Translations under genes and position numbers: made by a program
Origin: Amphiduros pacificus
Lineage: Eukaryota > Annelida > Polychaeta > Phyllodocida > Hesionidae
NCBI GenBank assembly: GCA_949316495.1
Contig: OX439005.1
Location: forward strand, 6,233,001-6,297,000
Direction of reading: 5' to 3'
Length of the DNA: 64,000 nucleotides
Notes under the pieces: generated by a model
Database searches by the model: none
The model's input: the letters and a program-made list of their open reading frames with translations, nothing else
What the model was told of the DNA's origin: nothing
Shown: positions 51,001-63,359 of the stretch, one piece after another
Numbering within the stretch: position 1 is the first letter of the stretch
Layout: every line of letters begins with the position of its first letter

Positions 51001-51882
51001 GAAGGACCAGGCAACATGAAGAGAACATGAGAGAGGCACAGCTGGTTGGACGGGGAGAACATGGGAGAGGCACTGCTGGTGGGACAGGGAGAAGGACCAG
51101 GCAACATGAAGAGAACATGGGAGAGGCACAGCTGGTGAGACGGGGAGGAGGACCAGGCAACATGAAGAGAACATGGGAGAGGCACAGCTGGTGGGACGGG
51201 GAGAAGGACCAGGCAACATGAAGAGAACATGGGAGAGGCACAGCTGGTGGGACGGGGAGAACATGGGAGAGGCACTGCTGGTGGGACGGGGAGAAGGACC
51301 AGGCAACATGAAGAGAACATGGGAGAGGCACAGCTGGTGGGACGGGGAGAAGGACCAGGCAACATGAAGAGAACATGGGAGAGGCACAGCTGGTGGGACG
51401 GGGAGAACATGGGAGAGGCACTGCTGGTGGGACGGGGAGAAGGACCAGGCAACATGAAGAGAACATGGGAGAGGCACAGCTGGTGAGACGGGGAGAAGGA
51501 CCAGGCAACATGAAGAGAACATGGGAGAGGCACAGCTGGTGGGACGGGGAGAACATGGGAGAGGCACTGCTGGTGGGACGGGGAGAAGGACCAGGCAACA
51601 TGAAGAGAACATGAGAGAGGCACAGCTGGTTGGACGGGGAGAACATGGGAGAGGCACTGCTGGTGGGACAGGGAGAAGGACCAGGCAACATGAAGAGAAC
51701 ATGGGAGAGGCACAGCTGGTGAGACGGGGAGAAGGACCAGGCAACATGAAGAGAACATGGGAGAGGCACAGCTGGTGGGACGGGGAGAACATGGGAGAGG
51801 CACTGCTGGTGGGACGGGGAGAAGGACCAGGCAACATGAAGAGAACATGGGAGAGGCACAGCTGGTGGGACGGGGAGAATGT
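48098..51882. repeat. GC-rich 56-bp minisatellite, about 70 units
   Basis: Full unit of 56 bp: gaagagaacatgg, then GAGAGGCACAGCTGGTGGG, then acggggagaaggaccaggcaacat; short units of 34 bp lack the aaggaccaggcaacat part. Most units contain GCTGGTGG. The unit has no stop on the minus strand, so three overlapping frames of 912, 1,137 and 1,157 codons appear, plus plus-strand frames of 64-141 codons; none looks like a natural protein. A 584-bp block recurs (gagagaggcacagctggttgg near 51,026 and 51,610), evidence of recent duplication. Confidence 0.96.
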
Positions 51883-52401
51883 TTCCTCCGTTGGTAATAG
51901 CTTAGCACCACGGCCCCCATCGACATCACTAATGCATAGTGTCTAGTAGGTGATGTGGGGATTTTGTCAGAGTATGAAGCGGATTGGAAAGTAAACATCA
52001 ACTGGTGTGTTTCTGTGTAATAGACTTTAGATATTTTGGGATTTTATCAGAAGGTTGCTGCATACGTTTTAGTGCGACTCAAGGGAATCCGAATTATGAT
52101 TTTTTTTGTCCCACAAAGTGGGGAATTCAAAAAATTCTTAACGTCATCTACAGTAGTTTTTCTATGAAGTTCTTCCCCGAAGCACCCCCTCTTACCGGAA
52201 GCATACCATTAAGACGCTTGTGCCATCTGTTCTGAGCGCCCAAGAGACACAAGTGAAGTGGCCAACATGACAAATCAAATCAGTTCAAATCAGATGCCCT
52301 ATGATAGTCTGTGATAGTCACAGAGCAGATGGCTCAGGCAGGGTACAATTTAAATTGTAATATATTGTCATATCATGCAGAAACCAGAATCCAAAGCCTG
52401 T
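51883..52401. other. Intergenic, no gene recognised
   Basis: Moderate-GC sequence without a supported exon. Confidence 0.35.
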
Positions 52402-52404
52402 TTA

Positions 52405-53141
52405 TGCCTCAGTCACATTTGCACCGTAGCAGTGATCACATTATGCCTCAGTCACATTTGCACCGGGCGCCGGCAGGGCAGTAACAATCGGCCGACTTCA
52501 CAGTCTGCCGGGCGCCGGGGAGTTTATAAGCAACAATCTGAGATATGCCGTAGCTGTGGTCACATTATTAAAGGGCACCGCACGGCACGTGCAAGACTGA
52601 ATGACACAGACGTCTGCAGGATATCTTAAAGACGTCTGGATCATTGACAGACGTCTGTAGGATATCCTAAAGACGTCTTTATCATTGACAGACATCTGAA
52701 AGACATCCTAAAGACGTCTGTCTCATTTGACAGACGTCTGAAAGACATCTTAAAGACGTCTATGATATATCACAGGGAGCCCGTGCGATCATCTGACGAT
52801 GGTCTATGAACACATGAAATAAATATAATCCTATTTTCACCGCACGATGCCACCGGCAGCCCTAAGATAATCTGCCGATGTCCCTGCGGGACACTGCCGG
52901 GACCCTGCCGTGCACTTTAAGATGATATTTGCTGATAAGACATCGGGAAAACGCCAGCAACTTTTTCATGTTGCAGCTAAAAGTTCCCGATGACCCGTAC
53001 GACATCTTATAGTATACTGCAGTTGTGGCCGATGATCTCCAGGTGCCCTCACAGCAATCTTAACTGCCGGCCGATTTTGTAAAAAAAAATACCCATCGGC
53101 TGGGCATCTTTCTTGAAATCGGCACAAATGAGACTGGGGTA
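52405..53141. mobile_element. PIF/Harbinger-type MITE with doubled left end
   Basis: Left end TGCCTCAGTCACATTTGCAC at 52,444 and, 39 bp earlier, the same end again at 52,405; right end, inverted, TACCCCAGTCTCATTTG. TTA flanks the right side (53,142-53,144) and both left starts (52,402-52,404 and 52,441-52,443). Same family as 41,343-41,930: shared ends, the segment gagatatgccgt...gtggtcacatta near the left, and tgacccg-acg near the right. No coding capacity. Confidence 0.75.
52605..52765. repeat. Internal tandem repeat of the MITE
   Basis: About four 46-bp units combining cagacgtctg, a(g/a)gatatcctaaagacgtct and atcattga. The gacgtc palindrome recurs in each. Confidence 0.85.
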
Positions 53142-53144
53142 TTA

Positions 53145-54007
53145 GGTACGGTCAATGATGCCAATACAAAAAATATGAATTTATATGACCTCAAAGACTA
53201 TGGCTGGAATAACCAAATATCGACTATAGACCACTGCTAGTCAACAATTGTTATTTAAATATGTGGACCCTGTTATCTTAATGATTTAATAGAGGTTCTG
53301 ATGCGGGCAAATCAATGATGCTAGATTGATATAATTCTAGCCTCCATAGAAAATCCGTCACCTGTAATCTATTATTTTGTAATATATAGTCGATTATTTG
53401 AGATTGATCTTGTGCAGAGTCTCGTCTCAAGTTAAGTTACCTATACGCACCACAAAAGAGTACAAGGAGATTTCCACAAACATTCAAACAAGCAGAAAAC
53501 CATAAACACTACGTGTCAGGCCCTGAAGAGAGTTTGATATAATATTCTACCAACTATGATCCATCTTGGGCGTGAATTAGCAGTAGAATAGCATATTTTG
53601 ATGATTTTACCATTGATGAAATGTGATCTTTGCTATATACTATGGTGATATTGAAATGATCTAATTAATAATATTGTTATATTCAGTGTGATGCAATGAT
53701 TTTTTTTCATGATCTCCTTTTAACCCACTCAAGGCAAGATGCTTCAATGCTATTTTGTTTGAATCCACATTGCACTTTGACCATGGACCACAGTGAAACG
53801 TCATGACAAGTCATCAGTTCTAATTACATGACAAGTCATCAATTCTTATTACATTCCGGTTAAGAGTGTAGCATACATTCCAACAGATCGCCATGTTATT
53901 ATTTCAAAACAATGTTGGAAAATAATCAACCATAGCACGTCATTTATCACCTTTATGTGACAGAGGTGACAAGGGATTTTGACTTTTGAAACATGACAAT
54001 CACAACA
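53145..54007. other. Intergenic with a trace of the inverted-repeat family
   Basis: AT-rich. The piece 53,518-53,590 (ggccctgaagag-gtttgatataatattc-accaac) resembles the outer part of the 60,720 repeat. Confidence 0.4.
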
Positions 54008-54127
<120 letters not shown>

Positions 54128-54498
54128 TAGGGTGGCTCAAAAAAACGCTTTTTTGGAAATGTTAACCTCCCCGGGTGGATCGGTGTTCCTTTTGGGCTAA
54201 AAAAGTCAGGTAATTTTTTTGAAAATTTTTGAAACACTTTTAGGGGTCTCTCACGGCCCCTCAAATTTGACGTATTTTGGCGATTTTACACAAAAACAAC
54301 AATAAATTGTGATGTATCTGTATTCATTTAATCATGCATATTATGGATGAATCCATTAGAATATTACTTTAAATTAACAACTGTAACAGTTTAAATGTAA
54401 ACTAAAATTTTTTGAACCACTTTTAGGGGTCTCACACAGTCCCTCAATTTTGGGAATTTGGGCAAAAAATGACAAAAAGTGGTTTTGTATCAGCTTCA
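54128..54498. repeat. Left terminal inverted repeat of the hAT-like element
   Basis: About 370 bp, from TAGGGTGGCTC to gtggttttgtatcagc, matching 57,624-58,005 in inverse. Contains two subterminal cacttttaggggtctc copies. Confidence 0.9.
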
Positions 54499-54600
54499 GT
54501 TTCATATGCAATGCATACAGTTCTGTGACTAATCTCTCAATATTATGAATATCAATTGTTTTTTGGGCTTTTGGTAATTAATGTCTACAGATTCTGCAGT

Positions 54601-57217
54601 CTACACATTATTGAGATTGGCTTTTCTCAAGTTAGCCACACGTCCCCTATGGTCACTTCGCACCAAGATGACTGTATCCCGATGCTGAGGATCCCGTGTC
54701 ATTTGGGCACAATCTTGGACATCTTTAACTGCCCTCTCAGCTGGATCATTGACCACTGATAAGTCTGCACAGAATCTCTTGCAGTGATCATACTCTTCAT
54801 AATCCGACCACACTGATGGGTGCTCTTGCAGCCATTCTGCTTGTACAGCAAGCAGCTCAAAGAGTAGCCATGACCGCTCTGTGATGAAAGCAGCGAGGGA
54901 AGGCATGTCATCTGTAAGTTGAGCAGCAACTGCATTGAAGTGTGGTTGACCTGGTTTGCCTGTTGCAAACACTTGTGGCCGAGGAGTATTGAGCAGCAAT
55001 ACTGCCATGAACTGCTTGTCTTCCACTGGTGTGAGGTCATCAAATAGTGACAGAACTACTAGTTCAGGGCATAAGTACCATAGATGGCGTCGGACACTGG
55101 CCAGTGCTGCGGCTGCGATAACTTGGTCATGCTGGCGGTACCTCTGCAGGTCATACCACAGAGTAAGATCATGACGCGGGGCTGCTGTCGCCAGAGGAGC
55201 ACTGAGGAAGTAGCGGCCATAGAGGTGAACTACATAGCCAACCAATCTTGTGATCTTTCCTTGTTCTGCCGGAGTGAGGGGGAAAACATGTGAGAGCAGA
55301 AAGATCTTGAGCAAGTAGATACTCTTGCCCATGAAACGTGCATGATGGTAGGCCCCTGGGCTGTACATCTCAAAGTGCTCAAAGATTTCTCCTCTGCGTA
55401 TACGAATAGGCTGAAAAGTGTAATGATTAGATTAGATTATGAATAGCTAACATCCCAGTTTAACACAATGATGGCAAAATCTTAAGGTCACCTACATGGC
55501 TTTACTAAGTTAAGATATAGATGTAGATGATACAAAATTAAGATACATTTAGTACAGGAAAATATCATTCAGACAAAAACTTACATCTCCCCCAAGGATG
55601 ACATTGATTAGCTCACACAGCTCTCTATAGTCCCCTCTGGGAAATGTATCTGCTCGTAGCTGGTCTTGAACCCAGGTGAGTGTAGAGCATGCCAACCAGT
55701 TCACCTCACTTTGGTATGGGCCTGTTGGGGATGTTTCATCATTTTCCCATTGCCATTTTGCAAATATACCAGGGACTGGAAATTGCCCTCCATTTCTCCT
55801 GGCCTCCTGTTTCCTTGCAGTGTACCAGGCTTTGAATCTTTTGAACAGTGGGTCATCCGGACCTCTCGTAGCACCTTGCAGACGGTCATACGGATGTTTT
55901 ATATGCAGTTCTGCTATATGATGGCGGCAGGCAAGCCACAGTAACGCACGCCCCAACTGGTTTTCAACATGAACTGAGGCTCCCTCTTGAGCTCCTGTAT
56001 TGCTTGATGTGGTGTCCCACACGGTAGCAATAATGCTATCTCTTGCCTCCCAGGCATCTACACAGTGCATGGCTGCTGCCGCAAACTGCTCACCAGTTGC
56101 TGGTTCTACTACTGGGGCTCCTATAAACTGTGGTTTCACCCCGCTAAGAGGTATACTGAGAACAACTGCATTACAATCTTGGAATACCAATCCTTGCTCA
56201 TCTAGGAACTGGGTGATCTTCCCATCCCAGTGTAATGCCTTTTTGTAGTCTCTGAACTTGGATATAAACTTCTCTTTTATAACACTACCTTGTTCTATTT
56301 GAGCGGACTTGCGGTGGCGTTTGCTGGTGGGCAAGCTTGCCACAAGCTCATCCATGTTCCCTCCAGCAGCATTTATAGTACTGCTAACCATGCCCAAATG
56401 TGCCGCACTGGAAAGACCCCACCTTGTTGCTGCGTCAGTTGTAGCAGACAGTAAGCCTTTCCTGCTGACTCCAGGCAATGGGATTATATCAGGCTTTTTT
56501 TCCTCTTCCCGCTGGTGTCGCAGTGGTGGAGTGTACACCTCATGATCAGAAACATCTGCTTCAGCTTCTGAGTCTGCTCCTGTGCTGGATTCAGTAACAG
56601 TACTGCTGATTGGTCTTTTCAGTCCTGCTTGCTCAATTCGAGCTGCCTCACTGTCCATCCGTGCTTTTGCCTGCTCCTCTTTCTGCTCACGCCTTTTCTG
56701 GCGGGCTGTAAGTACCTTGTCTTGCCCAGTCATACTTCCTACCTGAGGCACCTTTTTCTGGTCTTCATAAAACTTCCAGCCATTCAGGATTTCCAGAAGC
56801 TGATAACTTGTGGTATAGATCAGGTGAGGAAATATCAAACAGGTGATTCAATGATTCAGAAAATGACATAAGTGGGTCTTTATTTGGCTTATGGCGTGAC
56901 CAGTTCTTCATGATGGAACTAAGCTCATCCATCAATGCCTTTAGCTGACCCTGAATTTTATCAATCCTTTTACAGGGAATTGCTGCTCTTTCCCATATCA
57001 TCAGCAGTTCACCAGCAATAGTACGGGCAACTTCCTTGTCACTGATATCACCTACTGGCGACATTTGCCTATTCATTGTACTTTCATTGCGAAGATGCCA
57101 GGCCCTTTGCAAAACTACTCTTCTGGTGGGCAGCTTGGAAGTTGGCATGACTTCCAAGGATTCACCAACTAGAGCTTTCCGGAATTCATTTTGTTTAGTA
57201 TTCCCACGTTTTAACAT
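54601..57217 (-). CDS. hAT-like transposase, spliced, probably one frameshift
   Basis: Start ATG at 57,217; TAG stop at 54,601. Exon 1 runs to about 56,790, exon 2 to 55,585, exon 3 is 55,410-54,601. The last intron (55,411-55,584, 174 bp) has GTAAGT and tacacttttcag and joins in frame as GGD-PIRIRRGE. Exons 1 and 2 are in different frames that overlap only at 56,765-56,847; a 1-base shift is the simplest reading, a very short intron the alternative. About 800 residues in total. Motifs: LPTRRVVLQR near the start; a Lys/Glu-rich linker; VWDTTSSNTG (near 56,016), the probable first catalytic Asp of an RNase H-like fold; CRHHIAEL (near 55,926); LWYLCPELV (near 55,080); and VVNDPAERAVK (near 54,740), a possible last acidic residue. 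This set occurs in transposase-like proteins common in cnidarian and arthropod genomes; the usual C-terminal hAT dimerisation motif is not visible. Moves the element by cut and paste. Confidence 0.75.
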
Positions 57218-57623
57218 TTTGAGAATATACTGCTGCAGACATCTGCAGATCTCCTCACATATGAGAAACTGCCAGTTGTAACATTTATGTGTATTGTTTG
57301 ATAATTAGGTCAGTAGTACTCAGTACTCAACTACTCATGCAGGAATGTTCAAACACAATTACATTGTATTATATGCTAATAACTAGGTCAGTGCTCAGAC
57401 TCAGTGCACTTATTATAAAAGGTTATGCCATTGTGCCATGATGGGTAAAATCATAGAATATATTTCACCAATAAACACCCATGTTTAATAATAAGTAGGA
57501 AACAATAATAACATATATATTTGTAATAACAGGGTGATAAAATGTGTTTTATACATTCTAAATTTGAAACTTAAGTCTTTTGTTGTGGATTCTGCCATAA
57601 TATTCACACATATAGAGATTTAA

Positions 57624-58005
57624 AGAAGGCTGATACAAAACCACTTTTTGTCATTTTTTGCCCAAATCCCCAAAATTGAGGGGCTGTGGGAGACCCCTAA
57701 AAATGGTTCAAAAATTTTTAGTTTACATTTAAACTGTTACAGTTGTTAATTTAAAGTAATATTCTAATGTTTTCATCCATAATATGCATAAATAAATGAA
57801 TATTAAATGATACAGATACATCACAATTTATTGTCATTTTTGTGTAAAATCGCCAAAATACGTCAAATTTGAGGGGCCGTGAGAGACCCCTAAAAGTGTT
57901 TCAAAAATTTTCAAAAAAATTACCTGACTTTTTTAGCCCAAAAGGAACACCGATCCACCCGGGGAGGTTAACATTTCCAAAAAAGCGTTTTTTTGAGCCA
58001 CCCTA
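57624..58005. repeat. Right terminal inverted repeat of the hAT-like element
   Basis: Inverse match to 54,128-54,498 with small differences, ending GAGCCACCCTA. It lies upstream of the transposase start and probably holds its promoter. Confidence 0.9.
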
Positions 58006-58104
58006 ATATGTATATAGTCCATAAGTAAAAAGGTAGTTGTATACAGTGTAATGGTGATGAAAGTAATCCAACAAAGTCCGTGGTGACAAAGAGTTAAAAC
58101 CTTT

Positions 58105-58150
58105 TATGGCGACAGGTTTCAGTCCTCCAAGGGACTTCTTCAGGCTCAAT
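58105..58150 (-). ncRNA. Hammerhead-ribozyme-like core (Penelope-like/retrozyme remnant)
   Basis: On the minus strand: CTGAAGA (58,143-58,137), a 5-bp stem AGTCC/GGACT with a 6-base loop, GAAA (58,120-58,117), then C-CT-G-T-C, which forms a 2-bp stem III (A-T, C-G) and places the cleavage C at 58,111. Stem I begins with two pairs (GC/GC) and then an internal loop. All conserved core bases of a hammerhead (CUGANGA, GAAA, UH) are present. Minimal type I hammerheads with very short stem III are known from Penelope-like elements and retrozymes. Activity not shown; no reverse-transcriptase frame nearby. Confidence 0.5.
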
Positions 58151-59298
58151 ATATATATATAATTAAAGTTATTACCAACAGATATGAGTTGAGATCAGCG
58201 TTGTGCCGCATATGAATCATGAAGGCTGTCTGTTTTGGAAATGAGGTTCACTGTACAGTTACAGCAGCGTCCTGTTTCATTTGACAGGTTGTGTAATCAA
58301 TGCATATACAAACTAATTACTAATCTCCGAATGTTTCCCAGGGGAGGCTTCTTATGTATACATTCATTAATATAGTAATGATCAGCCTTCTGTCGGAAAC
58401 TTTGGGATGATGTTCTGCTTCGTGTTCATCTTATTTAACATTATTAAAACACTGCTGCATTTGTCAAGGTTGTATAAGCTCAAGGTTTGAACTTTAGGAT
58501 TTGAAAGGATGTAATGGAGTATACGTTATCAAAACCAAATTTACAAGTATTGTCATAATAATTAATGATACTCTTGCTGTATCGAGATAGTGAAGATGAG
58601 ACATCAAAATTAGCTCAACGCCAGTATCATTTCTCACAAGTAGTGGGAGGGCCTCTTGATTTGTGACCTATCTCATTTATGACCTATCTCATTTATGACC
58701 TATCCTATTATGAGTCACTGTCTTACTCTGTAGTCACTGTTTATGTCAATTCATAATACATCTAGATTGTATGTTCAACATTTCCTCATATCCACAGAAC
58801 AGGTCTAGGCTATATACATATACACACACTATTATTCATATACCAAATATTCATTCTCACGCATTGAAGGTCATTTGATTATAAAAGTGATGGAGTCAAC
58901 TTGAATTAGGTATTCCTTCATGATCTATATAAAGATCTCATTTCAATAATAGATTAACTCCTATCTGACCCCTTTGCTCTTGTACCCCCACCATGATCGA
59001 TTCAGCCGTGGACAAGCGCAGATTGGCTCATTTCCACCCCAAGATTGCCGTTAAATTAATAAACGTTTCACCCTGCAGCTCCCGCCATTGATTCTGTCAA
59101 GGTCGTGACCTTGTGAACCGAGTGGGCCGAACGGGGCAATATGATTGGATAATATGATTAGCTGCAGAATACCACAGGATGCTACGTCACATATAAGTTC
59201 CGGTAAACACGTGCTAAGGAATATAGAAGATTTCAATATCTTCATCCCATATCTATGGCTCTTGCAATCTGTCAATTAGTATTTAATAAACAATGATG
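58151..59298. other. Intergenic, possibly part of a retroelement remnant
   Basis: AT-rich. Short gacctatctcattta repeats at 58,665-58,710. The 75-codon frame at 59,051-59,275 is unsupported. Confidence 0.35.

Positions 59299-60208
<910 letters not shown>

Positions 60209-60290
<82 letters not shown>
60209..60290. repeat. (TA)n microsatellite
   Basis: About 80 bases of pure TA. Confidence 0.95.
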
Positions 60291-60292
<2 letters not shown>

Positions 60293-60596
60293 GGTAAGCC
60301 TAGAATGCCCCACCCATATGTATATAGTGTGCATGTTGTGATACAATACCGTGCTGTTTACAACAAAGGATAACATATCTATATCAGAGCTAATTTGGTT
60401 TTGTCTCAGTGCAAACGTTCCTCTCATACATGGAAAACTAATTGACCAACTCAAAATATCACATTCAGAAATATCAGGAAAGTCCGGAAAATCAATATGC
60501 GGAGAGAATAGTCTTCATGTGGAACAGAAATAAAATAATTGAACCAGGACTATCAATTCATATGAACTTTGAAGATCTTTAAATATTTTTGTGATC

Positions 60597-60682
60597 AGCA
60601 TAAAATGTCAGCATAAAATGTCAGCATAAGATGTTAGCATAAGATGTCAGCATAAGATGTCAGCTGAGGATGTCAGCATTGT
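60597..60682. repeat. 13-bp tandem repeat, about 6-7 copies
   Basis: Unit gtcagcataaaat / gtcagcataagat. Confidence 0.9.
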
Positions 60683-60714
60683 TCATTCAGAGTTTCTGTT
60701 CTTAACATGAAGTT

Positions 60715-61500
60715 TTAGGCCCTTGATAGATTCGATACAATATTCAACCAACGTCCGGCCATCTTGGTTTCAGTACTGGTCACAGCCTGTTTACAGGTAT
60801 CACAGATGATGTTTGTGGTAATACAAAAAGGTGGCATTGTTTTCTCCAGTATTCCCTATTCAACTTTTTAATCCTCTACTACCGTTTCTTACCTGTGATT
60901 TATCACTGATTTCAAAGTCATGTATATTAGTTAATGGAATAAAACACATCATGATTTCACGGCCATTCACCAGAGCTATATAAGAACTGGGTACACATGT
61001 ACTCGCAGAATGTCTGGTTAATCAATGCTGTTTGTGCAATGAAAAGTAAAATTTCTGCTAGAAAATATGAGATACAAAATCAGCATATCTTCAGTATATC
61101 TTCCAGACATTCTTAGAAATAGGACAGAGAAACAATAAAACAGTGCTGTTTCATTATCCAGGACTTGATGAATACGACAATTATATAGATAACATGGATT
61201 TACGTTTTGGAGTCAGAAATCAATGTACCAGTCTTACGCCGTTAAGTTCAGCATTCGCTATACAGGAGACAAGTTTGTCCTCACACAACCAGGTTTCGGT
61301 GGCCAGTATCTTGCAGGTGATAACGCATGAAACTTTAAAAGGAAAGCGTGGAAGAGTCATGGGGGATTAAGAGGTTTAATAAGCGAGAGCGGAGAAAGCA
61401 TTTGCACTCTTTTATTACCAGGAAAATCTTATGTGATACCTGTAGCCAAGCTGTGAAAGCACCGAAACCAAGATGGTCGAATGTTTGTTGAATCGTATTG
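60715..61500. mobile_element. Inverted-repeat element of the dispersed family (copy B)
   Basis: The left arm 60,715-60,870 and right arm 61,381-61,500 are inverted copies over more than 100 bp: the left reads ggccatcttggtttcagtactg, cacagcct, gtatcacagatgatg and gtaatacaaa; the right is the inverse (ttattaccagg, gtgatacctgtagcc, ctgtgaaagcac, ccaagatgg). Outer ends share gata...ttcaac. The interior of about 500 bp has a 75-codon frame with no family resemblance. Same family as 35,735-38,110. No autonomous copy in this window. Confidence 0.65.
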
Positions 61501-62600
61501 ATATCTCTGAAAAGCTAAATGAACCCTGTAGAAGAAAACTTTGTCTGTCTGTCCTGTTTTTTTTCTTTTATTGGTTTTGTTTTCAGATTATCTTATTATT
61601 CACAAAAACATCCACAATACAGTGATTATTCTATATCAAAGAATGGCGGATTCAATGTAGAATAATATCATAAAATGTGAACAAGATCAGATATCCTTCA
61701 TTTCAGAGGAACTGAGGAAACAACTAAATTAATAAAAAAAAAAACTGCAACTGATTAATAATATTTCTCGGAATCTGAAAATGATCTGATGTCTTGAAAT
61801 ATAGGGTCATAATATGCACTTATACTGTAAGACATCTTAAAGTCTGGACTGCATGAAAAACGCCTTGAGATTTATTGCCATAAGAACTTGCCCATCTATG
61901 TAGCAAAACCACAGCTGTATAAAACTCAGCGGGTTCTGCTCTGTCTATGGGATGTTATTCAGGCGGTGAGTTGGTTTAAGCCTATGGTACATGGATAAAA
62001 AAGGACACACAGAATGGAGTGATGATAACATAGCAAATTGATATGGCATAAAAAGAGTGCGGTGTCGTATGGCATGGGGAAGCATGCACAGTTAATTAAT
62101 CATTTGGAGAAAAATGAAAGAAGGCGGATCTTGTTTCTAATACTAAAACAACAAACCCTCAGCCCACGGTGGAGTATCACAATACGATATACAGGAGACA
62201 AAGCAAAGAGTTTATTTCAACATAAGACCACCTATCCTGTTTTTAATAAACATAAAAATTGGAATAAATGTCAATTTTTATAATATATGTTATTAATGTA
62301 TTAGCACAGTTGAGAATAGTTTGTTTTAATTTATGACCACTTATCCTGTATACATAAAATGAGAATAAATGTCAATTATGATAATTATTACCTCACAATG
62401 GTTGGTTAAAGATGATTTTGAGATACTTTCATAAATTTGCTACCGAATCATAATTATGCAAAAGAAAGGGAAAGGTATATACATTTGTCACAAATATGAA
62501 ATCAGGAAGTTGAGGAATTTAATTCAGTGATATAAGGAAGATCCATTAAATCACAGTATGATGTAATCGCAATTTTTATGTGGAAATAATAATACACTAA
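61501..62600. other. Intergenic, no gene recognised
   Basis: AT-rich. The 81-codon frame at 62,038-62,283 shows no family resemblance. Confidence 0.4.
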
Positions 62601-62921
62601 ATGTGTATTTTAATGTTGCCATATTCCCGTCGTGCCTATGGTTCAAGTGTTTCCTTAGTAGCACTCAGAGCAGCACCATCAGCTGCTCTCTACAGAAAGG
62701 TCAACCTGACCAAGAGATGGATAACACCACGTGACATGCTCAGAAGGTTAACGGGAGATGATGGGTTGGTGATGTCTCTGTGGAGTGATTCTGTGGTACT
62801 GAGGCAGAGGAGAATAGAGACACCAGAAGATGCTGTCATCCTCCTCCTTCATTATGCCACCTTAATGGTCCAGGGACAAATAGCATCCCCCACCCTGCTT
62901 AATGTAGGTCACCCTGCTTAA
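62601..62921 (+). CDS. Candidate exon of an unrecognised gene
   Basis: 106-codon frame in moderate-GC sequence with protein-like composition (KVNLTKRWITPRDML, then LLLHYATLMVQGQ). It may instead begin at an acceptor tgtttccttag near 62,658. I do not recognise the family. The last residues and stop lie in the first unit of the 19-bp array that follows, echoing the bZIP-like gene. No convincing donor was found, so it may be a last exon or a pseudogene fragment. Confidence 0.3.
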   Translation: MCILMLPYSRRAYGSSVSLVALRAAPSAALYRKVNLTKRWITPRDMLRRLTGDDGLVMSLWSDSVVLRQRRIETPEDAVILLLHYATLMVQGQIASPTLLNVGHPA

Positions 62922-63215
62922 TGTAGGCCATCCTGCTTAATGTAGGTCATCTTGCTTAATGTAGGTCATCCTGCTTAATGTAGGCCATCCTGCTTAATGT
63001 AGGTCACCCTGCTTAATGTAGGCCACCCTGCTTAATGTAGGCCATCCTGCTTAATGTAGGTCACCCTGCTTAATATAGGTCATCCTGTTTAATATAGGTC
63101 ATCCTGCTTAATGCTGGTCACCCTGTTTAATATAGGTCATCCTGCTTAATGCTGGTCACCCTGTTTAATATAGGTCATCCTGCTTAATACTGGTCACCCT
63201 GCCTAATATAGGTCA
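62884..63215 (+). repeat. 19-bp tandem repeat, about 17 copies
   Basis: Unit CTGCTTAATGTAGGTCATC with variants caccc, gccatc, gctggtcac and gtttaatata. Confidence 0.95.
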
Positions 63216-63359
63216 TCATCCAACATGACCCTGCACAGTGCCTCCATCTTATGGTAATAATTATCACTACATATGAGGGAAGCTCTCATGCTATATAATA
63301 TCAGTCTTCACCCTTAATGGCAGTGTCCACCGTCCTAAATAGCAATTGCCATCACCTAA

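Larger units (their letters stand above)
54128..58005 (-). mobile_element. hAT-like DNA transposon, 3,878 bp, nearly whole
   Basis: Ends TAGGGTGGCTC ... GAGCCACCCTA, flanked by a perfect 8-bp duplication ATATGTAT (54,120-54,127 and 58,006-58,013). The 8-bp duplication and YARGG-type terminus fit hAT. Inverted repeats are unusually long, about 370 bp (54,128-54,498 and about 57,624-58,005). Each contains two direct copies of a cacttttaggggtctc motif about 210 bp apart, candidate transposase-binding sites. One spliced transposase gene fills the interior on the minus strand. The two inverted repeats differ by only a modest number of changes, so the insertion is fairly young. Confidence 0.85.

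Noticed and set aside
48098-51882. Functional bacterial Chi sites
   Set aside because: Identity with Chi is noted as a minisatellite-core resemblance only; RecBCD-Chi biology does not apply to an animal nucleus.
47987-52001. Minus-strand frames of 912, 1,137 and 1,157 codons rich in Pro, Cys and Ser
   Set aside because: They are three frames of the same 56-bp array, interchangeable in composition, with no unique domain or splice sites.
54699-55043. 114-codon minus-strand frame inside the hAT-like element
   Set aside because: Shadow of transposase exon 3 in another frame; exon 3 carries the conserved motifs.
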